Source: Sinonovacula constricta | Lineage: Eukaryota; Mollusca; Bivalvia; Cardiida; Solecurtidae | DNA length: 64,000 nucleotides | Direction of reading: 5' to 3' | Assembly (NCBI GenBank): GCA_007844125.1 | Contig: CM017569.1 | Location: 10,487,686-10,551,685, forward strand | Shown here: positions 1 to 11,500 of the stretch, in pieces | Numbering within the stretch: position 1 is the first letter of the stretch | Layout: the number at the start of each line of letters is the position of its first letter | Position numbers and translations under genes: made by a program | Notes under the pieces: model-generated | Databases searched by the model: none | Seen by the model: the letters and a program-made list of their open reading frames with translations, nothing else | What the model was told of the DNA's origin: nothing

Positions 1-78
1 CCATATTATCCTTAAAATTTCTGTTATAACCAGTATATATTTGACTAACTTTTAACGGCTAACATACTAAAACGTGTG
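1..78. other. Short flank, nothing recognised
   Basis: AT-rich sequence before the first SINE. No feature is visible. Confidence 0.5.
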
Positions 79-352
79 ACCGGCCGCAATAGCTCAGTTG
101 GTAGAGCGTCGGCTTGCGGATTGAGGGGTCGCGGGTTCAAACCCCGGCCTGACCAAACCAAAGACTTTAAAGATGGTAGTAGTGGCTTCCCTCCTAAGGC
201 TCGAGCTACATGGACAGCATTAAGTCTGACTCGTCGGTGCCAGTATAATGGACCGGCCGGGTTCAGTCCCTGGGCACCTCATAAGTGTCAATGTACTATA
301 ATGATAGAAATGTCGTTGCACAGTATCGGCAAAAATGCCGGCAAATTTCATC
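79..352 (+). mobile_element. tRNA-derived SINE (family A)
   Basis: The head resembles a tRNA: an A-box-like stretch (TAGCTCAGTTGGTAGAGCG) is followed by a B-box-like stretch (GGGTTCAAACCCC). A conserved body and a tail with an AAATGCCGGC-like motif follow. The copy at 15432-15704 on the other strand shares the whole length, which shows a dispersed family rather than a single tRNA gene. The open reading frame that crosses this copy is an artefact of the repeat. Transcription by RNA polymerase III is expected for the family but not shown here. Confidence 0.85.
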
Positions 353-1134
353 CCATCCAATCCCACTAACACGTGAAATCTCTCAATACTTCATTTAAAA
401 TTTATTCAACGTGCATACGTCCTTCTAGATGCCACAGTTCACCAATTAAGATTTTAGTGCAACTGCATTTGCAAAATTGACGAAAGTTCGCACAAAAGCA
501 CCGAAACGTGAACAAATCACGGTTCAATGATGGTTAACGCCTTTGTTATGTTAGTGGTTAAATGAATGGTAATAAATAAGTCCTAGATGAATCAGCTAAA
601 TACAACACAAACATAATTTTCACCAACCACGTAATAAACATTGCATGGTCATATATATTTCCTTTGCTTTACGTTGAGCCCCTACAAGATGTATCAATAA
701 AGATCCCATGTTTAGTGATTTCTAATACTTACAAAGTCATATAGTGGTAGCAAGCACAACACCGGATCACTGATTCCCAGTTTTCGAAATGCAGCTTACT
801 TGATTTTAGCAGGAAATAAACTTCGAATAATTTCATTCCACCTAGGTGTAAGGTTATTAGGTTCATGCAAATATATAAAATAATATAAGAAAAAGATCTA
901 AAGCAAAAACCGCAAAGCCTAATTACTCATGTCCCAGTTGGATGTGGTTGATCTGGGCCTATACTCGTTATTGAGGTCGGAGGAACTCTGCTTAGCAGGT
1001 TATGCGTTTAATATATTGAAGCTCTTTTCAAGTGGTATACATTATTCCATTTTTTTCAGAGATATAATTTAATGCATTGTCTTCTGTTGTGACTTCTGAG
1101 GAAGAAGATTATTTTGTCAATTTACGATCAAAGC
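353..1134. other. AT-rich intergenic DNA, nothing recognised
   Basis: No long reading frame, tandem repeat or known element end was seen. Confidence 0.4.
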
Positions 1135-1332
1135 GGGTGGCGCCTATATTTAGACGCTAGGAACAGCGCATGCGCAGAAATACACCAAATTGCGTAGCTG
1201 TCCACCTCCTTACTGTTAAACAAACCAGCCAATCCCCATCACTGTTAGCTGTTAACTACATAAGTGACCACCGGTTATGCGCTAGGATTTATGTAAAAAA
1301 ATCGGAAGTTTATTTCGACAAGCTGATTTAAG
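1135..1332 (+). promoter_or_regulatory. Candidate promoter and non-coding first exon
   Basis: The region is richer in CpG than its surroundings and contains the palindrome GCGCATGCGC at 1166-1175, which matches the NRF-1 site found in many animal CpG promoters. A TATA-like CTATATTTAG lies just upstream. At 1332 the sequence reads AG then GTAAGTAT, a strong 5' splice site. This could be the untranslated first exon of the secreted-protein gene, whose signal-peptide exon begins at a good 3' splice site at 15272. That link is inference across 14 kb; no other + strand coding exon was found in between. Confidence 0.3.
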
Positions 1333-3221
1333 GTAAGTATTTTTTTCGACTTTTATTTAAAATTTGAAATAAGAATAAATATGCGATCAGTTTCAGTTAG
1401 TCTAACTTAATCTGTTTACACAAAACATTCTTCACGACTTCTTAAAATATGCGAAACTGATTTTTTTCTTTACTTTGAGCATGTCTTAACCTTATTTGTT
1501 CAAAATACAGATACATTATACCTTTTTAGTATGAAACGGATTATGAGTAGTATATTTATTATGAAGGTGCAGTGCTATAAAGTATAGGGTTTTAATTATA
1601 TTCACAGTTAATTTGGTTTCTTGTCCTTTAAGCGCTAAAATATACTATTATAGATAACATTAATTTATAAAACGAATAATTTTAAAAGTTGCAAAATTCA
1701 GTATTGTCGATTTGTATTTTTTATTATCTTACATCATTTTATCTGTCATCACTGAAAACGGGTTGATGTTCGATCTATGTCTTCCCTACCATTTCACTAA
1801 CTGGTTTATACATATTCACGACATGGTTGTAGTCAGCTTTCTAAACTGTTTCCTTTTCAATCCGCCGCAATTAAATGTGACTAAATAAATAATTATGTAA
1901 AAACAATACTGCCAACAATGTGTTAGATTCCTACCTGACACTGTAGAGAACTTCGATGCGTTTACATGAAGACCCGTATCTCATGTTCTTGCTTTTTTAC
2001 ACTATTTAGGAAACCACGCTAAAGAAGAATATGTGTAATAATATGACTTAAGAAGTTCTTTCGTCAAAAAGTGTTCACCCTCCTACTGTAAGGTTTGCTT
2101 AAATATTTATTGCAAACTTGTTTTTGTCTTTCTCTAGAAAACATTTCATGGATTCATTTTTGAACGTTTGTTTCTATACAAATGCTGTTTCTACAAAAAC
2201 AGTCTTAGTTTCGCCGTTATTCAAGTTAAGTTCAAGTAAATACTCGGGGTTTATTAGTTTATTTAAATTTAGTCTTTACAGTATATATTAATCTTGTGAC
2301 GTTCCTTGCTATTGTCAGTTTATGTCTACATTGCCTACATAGTGGTCAAATGATTTTTTATCAAGTACTCTCTAAATTTTGATGACATGCCTATCATTTG
2401 GCTTTCGGTTTTATCTATAAAAGTCTGATTTTGTACACTATTTATCGACATTATAGCGCCGTCCATCTATTTTGTTGGAAGAAAACTCCACACTTCTGAG
2501 TAGAACCCCCGACATACCTTAAGTAAGCTGGAAGACCTACCCACAGTTAGTCCAGAGACCAAATCGGGTCTCAAACTAATGCGATGTGAGATCCAAGTGT
2601 CGGAGGAGTAACACAACTGCGACTGTACCCATTGATATCTGGTGCCCAATTCTACAGCTGCCCTGCGATATTCATATTCATTGATATTCGCATTGAACTT
2701 ATGTCAACCGATGAACATCGCCATTAGGTCAAATATATGACTAAATTGTTACGGTTAATGTTTATTCTACTTACACATCCTTTTTTCTAAGGTATTTGTT
2801 TAGTAAAAGAAAATCAATGTTAAATATTTTGAATATTTTATTGTATAATTCTTATCAGCACAAATTTTGCCTTATTTCAATAATACTTTTGTGGACAAAT
2901 ATTGATCAAATTATTAGTTTCGATCAGTTACTGTAAAATTTATCAGGCTGTATATCAATTATATACTATTACCGCCGAACTGTAATGTTTACACAATTTA
3001 TTGATAACTGAAAGTGATTTTTGGATAGTCCTAGATAGAAACAATTTACTGCGAAGGCATTTTCCATTCCATCCATGTGATTAACAGGTGTAATAAACGG
3101 GCGGATCCCGCCAAAGAAGCAGCCGTAAATTACATGAAACATCCACGTATTCTTATTACCAAGATTGTGTTCACTTTATAACCCTGCTTGACGGGACCGA
3201 AAAAAAATACGTATGTTTTAA
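1333..3221. other. AT-rich DNA, nothing recognised
   Basis: Only short stop-limited frames. The stretch near 2470-2650 is less AT-rich and may be an old interspersed repeat, but no second copy was found in the window. Confidence 0.35.
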
Positions 3222-4508
3222 AGGTAGTATCCAACAGTTTGATCCAATTTCTTTCTCCTCAAATAATCAAAATCTGTCTCAGGGTTCTTGAAAAATGTCC
3301 TGCAAAATATTGTTTCTTGATGTTCATTATGTGAACAGAACAGAACAGGACATTATCATTGTTTATTATCTGTGTAAACAGTGGAGCATAAACTTCCATC
3401 TAGAAATTGTAAACTGATATTTTCTATCTGAGCCACGCGCAGAGATAACTATTTTTTAAATAAGGAAAATCACGTGAACTATTACTTTTGACATATTATC
3501 CAAGTAAATCGCTCTGACGTCCATTTTGAGATCTCATCCAAGTTAATCGCTCTGACGCCAATTTTGAGATCTCATCCAAGTAATTCGCTCTGCCGTCTAT
3601 TTTGAGATCTCACCCAAGTAAACCGCTCTGACGTCCATTTTGAGATCTCATCCAAGTAAATCGCTCTGACGCCCATTTTGAGATCTCATCCAAGTTAATC
3701 GCTATGACGTCCATTTTGACATCTCATCCAATTAAATCGCTATGACGTCCATTTTGACATCTCATCCAATTAAATCGCCCTGACGTCCATTTTGACATCT
3801 CATCCAATTAAATCGCTCTGACGTCCATTTTGAGATCTCATCCAAGTAAATCGCTCTGACGTCCATTTTGACATCTCATCCAATTAAATCGCTCTGACGT
3901 CCATTTTGAGATCTCATCCAAGTAAATCGCTCTGACGTCCATTTTGAGATCTCATCAAGGTAAATCGCTCTGACGTCCATTTTGAGATCTCATCCAAGTA
4001 AATCGCTCTGACGTCCATTTTGAGATCTCATCCAAGTTAATCGCTCTCACGTCCGTTTTGACATCTCATCCAATTAAATCGCTCTGACGTCCATTTTGAC
4101 ATCTCATCCAAGTAAATCGCTTTGACGTCCATTTTGACATCTCATCCAAGTAATTCGCTCTGACGTCCATTTGAGATCTTATCCAAGTAAATCGCTCTGA
4201 CGTCCATTTCTTCTTTAAGCAGAAATCACCATCGAGGTTATTTAGAGATTTGAAAAGAAATAACCTTGGGAGTTGTTTTTTTGTGTGTATTTGTTTGTTT
4301 GTTGTTGTTGATTGTTGTTGTTGTTGTTTGGGGTGGGGGTCTTTTATCGCTATAAGTACTGTCTAACAATATAGGTCGTGTTTCAAATCGACTTTTTTTA
4401 GACTAACGTATAAATTTATGAAAAAAATGATACACAAACTCCCCCAAAGTGGTAAGATATTGTTACATTTATTTAATATATATATAGGCCAACTGTTGGA
4501 TACCACCT
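3222..4508. mobile_element. TIR element containing a 38-bp tandem array
   Basis: The ends are inverted repeats of about 19 bp: the left starts AGGTAGTATCCAACAGTTT and the right, reverse-complemented, starts AGGTGGTATCCAACAGTTG. The element is about 1.3 kb and has no transposase frame, so it looks like a non-autonomous DNA transposon. Its centre holds the 38-bp array at 3490-4210. A related sequence at 9318-9640 matches the left end and both flanks of the array but has only about one unit. The target duplication is not clear, so the superfamily cannot be named. Confidence 0.65.
3490..4210. repeat. 38-bp minisatellite, about 19 copies
   Basis: The unit contains CGCTCTGACGTCCATTTT followed by GAGATCTCATCC and AAGTAAAT. 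Units come in two main linked forms: GAGATCTC with AAGTAA, and GACATCTC with AATTAA. Each unit carries the CRE-like TGACGTC core, and the first form also has the palindrome GAGATCTC. The array lies inside the TIR element. Confidence 0.9.
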
Positions 4509-6026
4509 ATAAAGAAACAAAGTTAAATATTTAGCGTTTTACATGACAAATTTGCATGCGTGTTTCACATTTTCTTTGCGTCAATATCGAGTCAATTTGT
4601 TAAATTTGTTTATGACTTGCGCATAACACCTGATGTATTTTCATTCCTACATAGTCCTGAGATATACTATACGTTCATAAGCTTCACATCATTCATTAGT
4701 ATGCTACTGATCAGAAATATCTTAATCAGGAATCTATTGGTATTTACCAAAGTTTTGTTTTTCAGCTTACCGATTGAACAATATCTCCTTGCATTATAAA
4801 TACTGAGTTTTGCATAGTTGTTTAAAAACATGGCGTAGTATCAGCCTTTAGTCAGTCTTTTTATTCTCGAAAAACTTAATTAAAAACACAACATATACGA
4901 ACATTTTGACCACAGAATCTCATGTTGGGTATTATAAAACTGTTGTTGTTTTTTTTTTTCAAAAGAAGTGGCACATGTAAGTACTGGGCAATTATCTGAA
5001 GGAAGAGCCATACTTAAACGGCTGAGCAGTTAAAACATTAACAACATTGATAGACCTTCAGTTTTCCTACGAAAAGACCTACACCCTTTATTAAGACATA
5101 AGATGACAGTGTTGATTGTGGCCCATACAACATCCCGCATTGCACTGCAATATCGTAACCGTACATCTAGAAAAGATTAAATCAGACAAAATAACTTCAC
5201 ATGCTGAACTAAGAAGCGAAATGATTCTATTTGGTCTGTTTTGTGTAATAATGATTTATGCAGTATCTTGGTATAATATAGAGACTGGCTAATTGACGAT
5301 TACAACTTTCGATTTAATCACTAAGAGGGATCGGTATCAATAACCTTTAATAGACAAGGACATACGCCTGATGTCGGAGGTACATAATTAGGACCCCAGA
5401 GCTTAAAATACCTCGTGGAAGGTAAGAGTTAATAAGTACGAAGAAAAACAACGTAACGACTAAATAGTTCAAGACGGTGAAAGTGCTAGAAATCGATAAA
5501 GGTCAAACTCGCTGAATTGTGACAACTTTTTATGAAGGTGTACTGTTTCTAAATTGGATAATCCTTTTGAAGGCCTTAACTAATGTGGAATAAAAACAGC
5601 TGAAGAAGGCGGGACAATACCTAACCATATATGACATGTCATTACTATGACTGACCCGTATCATGCTACAGTACAATAATCACCTTTTATTCTTTGTTAC
5701 TATCTGACATCTGCATACAAATCTGCCTATAAATATTTACCAGGGTCGTGCATGAACCCATTTCATATGTACGCATCATGGCTGGAGAGAAGGTCCGGTG
5801 AAGTCCACCAGAAATAATCCATTGGAAGGCAGTTGATGCTTTGTAGCTTATTGACCGCCAAACATCAGTCAAAAATATAGCTGAAAAATATAACACATAC
5901 CCTGCAGGTATCTTTTCATTTAAATATGCTTGCTTAAAAGCCAAGGATCGTACTTTACAAATAAAACAAAATAAAACCTTTATAATTGTTGAATATATTT
6001 GTTGTTTTTTAATCGCTTTTGAGTTT
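4509..6026. other. AT-rich DNA, nothing recognised
   Basis: Small frames at 4560-4799 (+) and 5687-5944 (-) have no family resemblance, no supporting splice signals and AT-rich composition. Confidence 0.35.
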
Positions 6027-6449
6027 TCAAATGTTCAACTCAACGCACGTGCGTGGGTCGTGAGAGCATAAGCCAAACTCACTGCTGTTTATTGCTAAAG
6101 GTAAAGCTGGTTGCTGTAGAATCAGGATTTGTTCTATTTGCTTAAGCATACTCAGTTTGTGCAGCATAAAGGACAACGCCTCAAAGATCTTAAGCAGTTG
6201 TCTCATATGTTGAATCAAATAGTCTTTTAACAATGTATATTTATGTTCTTTTATACATTTATGGACTCTTTGAACTGTGATATTCGCAGATACATCGTTT
6301 GTGTAGGTTTCCTTAGCAATTACCCCTGCCGGATTTGGCAAAAAGTGTACTTCCAGATAAGCCGATTCTCTCGGGAAGTCGTCTGACTTGCTCTTGTTGC
6401 TACTGAGTCTTAAGCATTGTATCTTGTCATGTAGCTTAGTCTCTAGCAA
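6027..6449 (-). CDS. Unrecognised 140-codon reading frame, doubtful
   Basis: The frame is open for 140 codons and its composition (Leu, Lys, Ile, His) is more protein-like than most frames nearby. Its first residues come from the adjacent minisatellite, so the start shown cannot be the original one; a true exon would start below about 6410. No domain, signal peptide or membrane segment is recognised. It may be an exon of an unknown gene, a decayed element or chance. Confidence 0.12.
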   Translation of the reverse strand: MLETKLHDKIQCLRLSSNKSKSDDFPRESAYLEVHFLPNPAGVIAKETYTNDVSANITVQRVHKCIKEHKYTLLKDYLIQHMRQLLKIFEALSFMLHKLSMLKQIEQILILQQPALPLAINSSEFGLCSHDPRTCVELNI

Positions 6450-8355
6450 TGTATCTTGTCATGTAGCTGAGTCTCTAGCAATGTATATTATAATGTAGCT
6501 GAGTCTCTAGGAATGTATCTTGTCATGTAGCTAAGTCTCTAGCAATGTATCTTGTCATGTAGCTTAGTCTCTAGCAATGTATCTTGTCATGTAGCTGAGT
6601 CTCTAGCAATGTATCTTGTCATGTAGCTGAGTCTCTAGCAATGTATATTATAATGTAGCTGAGTCTCTAGGAATGTATCTTGTCATGTAGCTAAGTCTCT
6701 AGCAATGTATCTTGTCATGTAGCTTAGTCTCTAGCAATGTATCTTGTCATGTAGATGAGTCTCTAGTAATGTATCTTGTCATGTAGCTGAGTCTTTAGCA
6801 ATGCCATGTAGATAAGTCTCTAGCAATTTATCTTGTCATGTAGCTAAGTCTCTAGCAATGTAACTTGTCATGTAGCTAAGTCTCTTACAAGGTAAATTGT
6901 CATGTAGCTGAGTCTCTAGCAATGTGTCTTGTCGTGTAGCTGAGTCTCTAACAATGTATCTTGTAATGTAGCTGAGTCTCTAGCAATGTATATTGTCATG
7001 TAGCTGAGTCTTTAACAATGTATCTTGTCATGTTACTGAATCTCTAGCAATGCCATGTAGATAAGTCTCTAGCAATTTATCTTGTCATGTAGCTAAGTCT
7101 CTAACAATGTAACTTGTCATATAGCTGAGTCTCTAGAAATGTATCTTGTCATGTAGATGCGTCTTTAGCAATGTATCTTGTCATGTAGATGCGTCTCTAG
7201 CAATGTATCTTGTCATGTAACTGAGTCTCTAGCAATGTGTCTTGTCATATAGCTGAGTCTCTAGCAATGTATTTTGTCATGTAGCCGAGTCTCTAGCAAT
7301 ATGTCTTGTCATGTAGCTGAGTCTCTACCAATGTATCTTTTCATGTAGATGAGTCTCTAGCATTGTGTCTTGTCATGTAGCTGAGTCTCTAGCAATGTAT
7401 CTTGTCATGTAGCCGAGTCTCTAGCAATGTGTCTTGTCATTGAGCTTCTAGCAGCGAATATTGTCATGTAGCGGGGTCTCTAGCTAGCTATGTATCTTTT
7501 CATGTAGCTGGGCCTCTAGCTAGCAATGTATCTATGTATGTAGTTGGGTCTCTAGCTAGCAATGTATCTTTGTATGTAGCCGGGTCTCTAGCTAGCATTG
7601 TATATTGTCATGTAGCTGGGTCTCTAGCTAGCAATGTATTTATGTATGTAGCTGAGTCTCTAGCTAGCAATGTATCTTTGTTTGTAGCTGGGCCTCTAGC
7701 TAGCAATGTTTATTGTCATGTTACTGGGTCTCTAGCTAGCATTGTATATTGTCATGTAGCTGGGCCTCTAGCTAGCAATGTATATTGTCATGTTACTGGG
7801 TCTCTAGCTAGCATTGTATATTGTCATTCAGCTGGGTGTCTAGCTAGCAATGTATCTTTGTATGTAGTTGGGTCTCTAGCTAGCAATGTATCTTTGTATG
7901 CAGCTGGGTCTCTAGCTAGCATTGTATATTGTCATGTAGCTGGGCCTCTAGCTAGCATTGTATATTGTCATGTAGCTGGGTCTCTAGCTAGCAATGTATA
8001 TTGTCATGTAGCTGGGTCTCTAGCTAGAAATGTATCTTTGTATGTAGCTGGGTCTCTAGCTATCAATGCATATTGTCATGTAACTGGGTCTCTAGCTAGC
8101 AATGTATATTGTCATGAAGCTGGGTCTTTAGCTAGCAATATATCTTTACTTGCAGCTGGGTCTCTAGCTAGCAATGTATCTTTGTATGTGGCTGGGTCTC
8201 CAGCTAGCAATGTATATTGTCATGTAGCTGGGTCTCTAGCTAGCAATGTATATTGTCATGTAGCTTGGTCTCTAGCTAGCAATGCGTCTTTTAATGTAGC
8301 TAAGTTTCTAGCAATATCTCTTGTCATGAAACAGGCTCTCTAACAATGTATCTTG
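6405..8355. repeat. 32-bp minisatellite changing into a 36-bp form
   Basis: The first part (to about 7440) repeats a 32-bp unit with CTAGCAATGTATCTTGTCAT and GTAGCTGAGTCT. From about 7480 to 8290 the unit is 36 bp because CTAGC has become CTAGCTAGC and GAGTCT is mostly GGGTCT. Because 36 is a multiple of three, the second part opens a + strand frame at 7534-8343 made of a 12-residue repeat (VAGSLASNVYCH). This frame is a by-product of the period, with no start context or other evidence of a gene. Confidence 0.9.
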
Positions 8356-8865
8356 TCATGCAGTTGTTCAGTTACTAAAATTTCGTATAGTATAAATAAA
8401 TGTTAAATAGAAATGTTTTAAACTAAATGTTTATGCTTTGTTTAAAACTGATTTCTAAGATTTGTTCGTTCCAAGTGACGTCTATTTTAGTAAGATATGT
8501 CTTGTTCATCATTTTCCCTTATTACTGTTGATACTTACATGACTTTCGCACCCGTATTTCCATCACTTTTGTAACACTTTAGTTCGTAGTGAAATGGAAA
8601 GCAACTCAGTTTATTTTACCACATATTGGTTTGATAAAAACAGGGTCATAAATAATTGTAATCATGATTTTGATCACACAATATAGGCACAAAATTGATA
8701 TATAGGTGTGTTTCGATGTATGTTATCTTGGTATATTTGCACAACATTGTATAAATAATTTCATAAACAATCTACCAAAGATTTATGACATAAACTTGCT
8801 TGGTCCGGTGAAAGAAAATAAAAATTAGGTGAAGTCGAATGTAAGATGCTAACGGGTTCTTATCA
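8356..8865. other. AT-rich DNA, nothing recognised
   Basis: No reading frame, element end or repeat recognised. Confidence 0.35.
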
Positions 8866-8995
8866 GCGTGTTTGTTTATTGGCTTTCGTTAGCTATACCA
8901 CTACCATTTTCATTGACTTTCGGATGCCGCGACCCGGATTTCAACCCGGGACCTTCCGTACCTGGAGCCGAAGCAGTACGTATTGCGCTATGTCG
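8866..8995 (-). mobile_element. Truncated tRNA-derived SINE (family B)
   Basis: Read on the - strand it has a tRNA-like head with a B-box-like GGGTTGAAATCCGGG segment followed by GCGGCATCCG and a body with AATGGTAGTGGTATAG. The same body follows the tRNA-like head of the longer copy at 15880-16146. Confidence 0.55.
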
Positions 8996-9317
8996 GCTAT
9001 AGTATATATTTTACTTATTGAATCCTCTGCCCTTACTTAAAGATATCGGTCCCTGTTAACAAATGAAAGAAACGCGTGGATAGGTTCCCTCCATTTTTCC
9101 GATTTATTTGCAAGTACGTACATTCTCAAACCCCTCTCTGGGCAGATTAGTGGTGTTTGTTTTCATAAGCGTCTCCGAAAGAGGTTTGTTTTCATTCAAT
9201 TTTCTATGGTTGTTTTGTTAACAAAACAAAAGCGTTAAGTAAAATATGAGGATGTATATACGTGTCATTTATGGGGAACAAGTACATTTTGTGAGCGATC
9301 ATTGTGAACTGTTGTAT

Positions 9318-9640
9318 TAGATGTTGTATCCGACAGTTTGAAGCCCATTTTCCATCTTAAACAACCAAGTAAATTATTGTTATATGTATAGATCCCGCGA
9401 AATGGTGTTTATTGGTGCCGTGTATCTTAGTGAATTTCGAAGCATATACTCCACTTGTCATAGCAAACATGCATTTCCTTACTAAGCTACACTTCACAGT
9501 TAGCCTTTTAAATCTTAGAAGACCACGTGACCATTTACTTTTGAGATCATCCGGGTATTGTGACGTCGATATACATTTTTAGCAGAAATCTCCCTTGTCC
9601 TTATTTATAGATTGGAAAAAATGGAAATTAAAAGCGATTT
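9318..9640. mobile_element. Relative of the 3.2-4.5 kb TIR element, one array unit
   Basis: The left end (TTGTATCCGACAGTTTGAAG) resembles the TIR at 3222. The part from CACGTGACC at about 9524 through TACTTTTGAGATCATCC, GTGACGTC and AGCAGAAATC matches the sequence on both sides of the 38-bp array of the other copy, with a single unit in its place. The right TIR was not found, so the copy looks truncated or diverged. Confidence 0.5.
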
Positions 9641-10969
9641 CTCTTTCATAAATTGCACGGTCTGATAATAAATATAGTGTTCAATATAGTTTTAGCTTAA
9701 ATTACAGTATAAATTTATCATCATCATCATCAGCAGCAGCAGCAACAACAACACAGTCATCATGATCATATTTTCTGTTTTAAACTTGACAAGCACCATT
9801 AACGTTTGGCACATGTATGATTGTGCAACATATTAAGTTTGTACCTTTCATCAAATTCACAAAATGACGCAAATGAGAAAATGCTACCTTCCCAGTTTTC
9901 CATAAACAATTCTTATAGCCGGCTTTTGTCGGTTTTATAAAACATTGGTACACTTTTGTGATAACAAATTTTTATGTCTTCTTAATCTAGTTAAACTAAA
10001 GAAATGCTGATTTTTGTCTCTTATTCTTCCGTTTTATTTTGAGCAATAGGCCTAAGTAAATGCAAACAACAAATATTGATGAAAATGTCTCCTAATTTCT
10101 AAGCGAACAATGACATTCTCAATAATGAAAAACTAACAATTATTCTTGTATCGCAAATGGGAGAAAACATGGCAGCCATCCTCTTTTCACTTTATCTTAT
10201 TTATTGTCAGTATGTTAATCCATATTATGGAGAAAATCAGTGTGACCGGAAACTCATTGTATAAGAGCGATTCGGATCTGTTTCATTAACTTTGGCCTTA
10301 GGCTGTTACCAATGTGATATAATGTTTAAATGTGTTTATTATTAATTAATCACATAGGATTAAAACTGCTTAGGCAAGTCTTAACCAAAATATCCCATTA
10401 CATATCATTTCAAGCCCGAAAGCGGTCACTTTGACAATAGTTTTCTTGGTATGACGTACGTTTCAAAAGAAATTCAAAGACAACCAAAAACGGATAACGC
10501 GGTTTCAAATTAATCACATTTAAATGCATGTCAATAATTATATAAAGTATATTATGGTTAACGTGCACGCACTCGTGTATTGCTAGCGCGATCTTTTCAG
10601 TTAATTTGTACGTGAAGCAATGATGGTAAAGCAAGAGTGTACCAGTCTATGCATGATTTTCCTTAAGCCGGGTAAATACTTTCTATAATTGTCTTAAATA
10701 ATATTTTCTATGTTTCATTGGTATTTAAACAGAGCTGAAATGCCACTAAAATGTTTTAAGCCATGCTTAGTATAGGTATTTTAACTAAAGCAATCTTGGG
10801 TCTGGCAATTAATGAAATTTGTCAATAGCTGGAAATACACTTTTAGCGCTTTTAACAATCTAATGATCGTATACTGTACTTAAGCTCCTAGTGTAAACTT
10901 GCAGATAGGGAGCGTGTGCAGATATGCATACAATTGCAGGTCCAAACTGCTAGTCGCTTACTTGTAACT
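9641..10969. other. AT-rich DNA with a small microsatellite
   Basis: A compound trinucleotide run (ATC, AGC, AAC) lies at about 9718-9753. Otherwise only short frames without recognisable products. Confidence 0.4.
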
Positions 10970-11009
10970 CGTTAACCACTTACCGGTGGGTTCTATACCA
11001 TAACCTTAA

Positions 11010-11070
11010 TGTTGTGAGGTCTTGTAGCTGAGCTGAGGTAGCCCAGGCTTCAACCCTGGCACCTGTTTGG
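11010..11070 (+). mobile_element. Possible decayed tRNA-like SINE head
   Basis: CTTGTAGCTGAGCTGAGGTAG followed by a B-box-like AGGCTTCAACCCTGGC suggests an old tRNA-derived element. No matching copy in the window confirms it. Confidence 0.25.
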
Positions 11071-11379
11071 AATCTTTCTTCACCAACATGGACGATGACA
11101 AAATGACCCTAACTGCACCGATGTGATGTTTTTAAAAACCCCAATTATGCCAGACTAAGAGACATTCCGCTCATTCTTTGTCTGCACTAATTGCAATGAA
11201 TATCACTTGGATAACCTCAACTGGTCAGTGCACCCCAGATTATGTTAACTACAAAATGATTTGTTTTCATAAATTGACCTCTTTTTAAAAGTGTTTTTCT
11301 ACCGCCGTAGGTGAGTCAGTCAAGAATATACATGGCCACCGGTTAATATATTTTACACTTAGCCTGGAACAACATAAGG

Positions 11380-11500
11380 TGGGATAAATCAGGCCTAGGC
11401 AAACAGTGCAGATGCCGATCCTGCTTAGACAGTCGGATCAGGATCGGAATTATTTTCTGCGGAGCATCTAGTAATATAGATTAGGATCAACACTATTCTC
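11380..11500. repeat. Interspersed repeat fragment with inverted repeat
   Basis: The segment starts with GGCCTAGGCAAACAGTGCAG and contains the inverted pair GATCCTG ... CAGGATC. It resembles a dispersed repeat often seen in bivalve genomes; that is recollection, not a search. Confidence 0.3.

Noticed and set aside
84..156. Functional tRNA gene
   Set aside because: The tRNA-like head is continuous with a SINE body and recurs elsewhere; the cloverleaf is imperfect.
76..369. 97-codon + strand frame
   Set aside because: Lies in a tRNA-derived SINE that has a second copy at 15432-15704; not a gene.
3490..4210. CRISPR-like array
   Set aside because: Units are contiguous 38-bp repeats without unique spacers, in a eukaryotic genome.
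7534..8343. 269-codon protein of 12-residue repeats
   Set aside because: Produced by the 36-bp period of a minisatellite; no promoter, splice or composition evidence.
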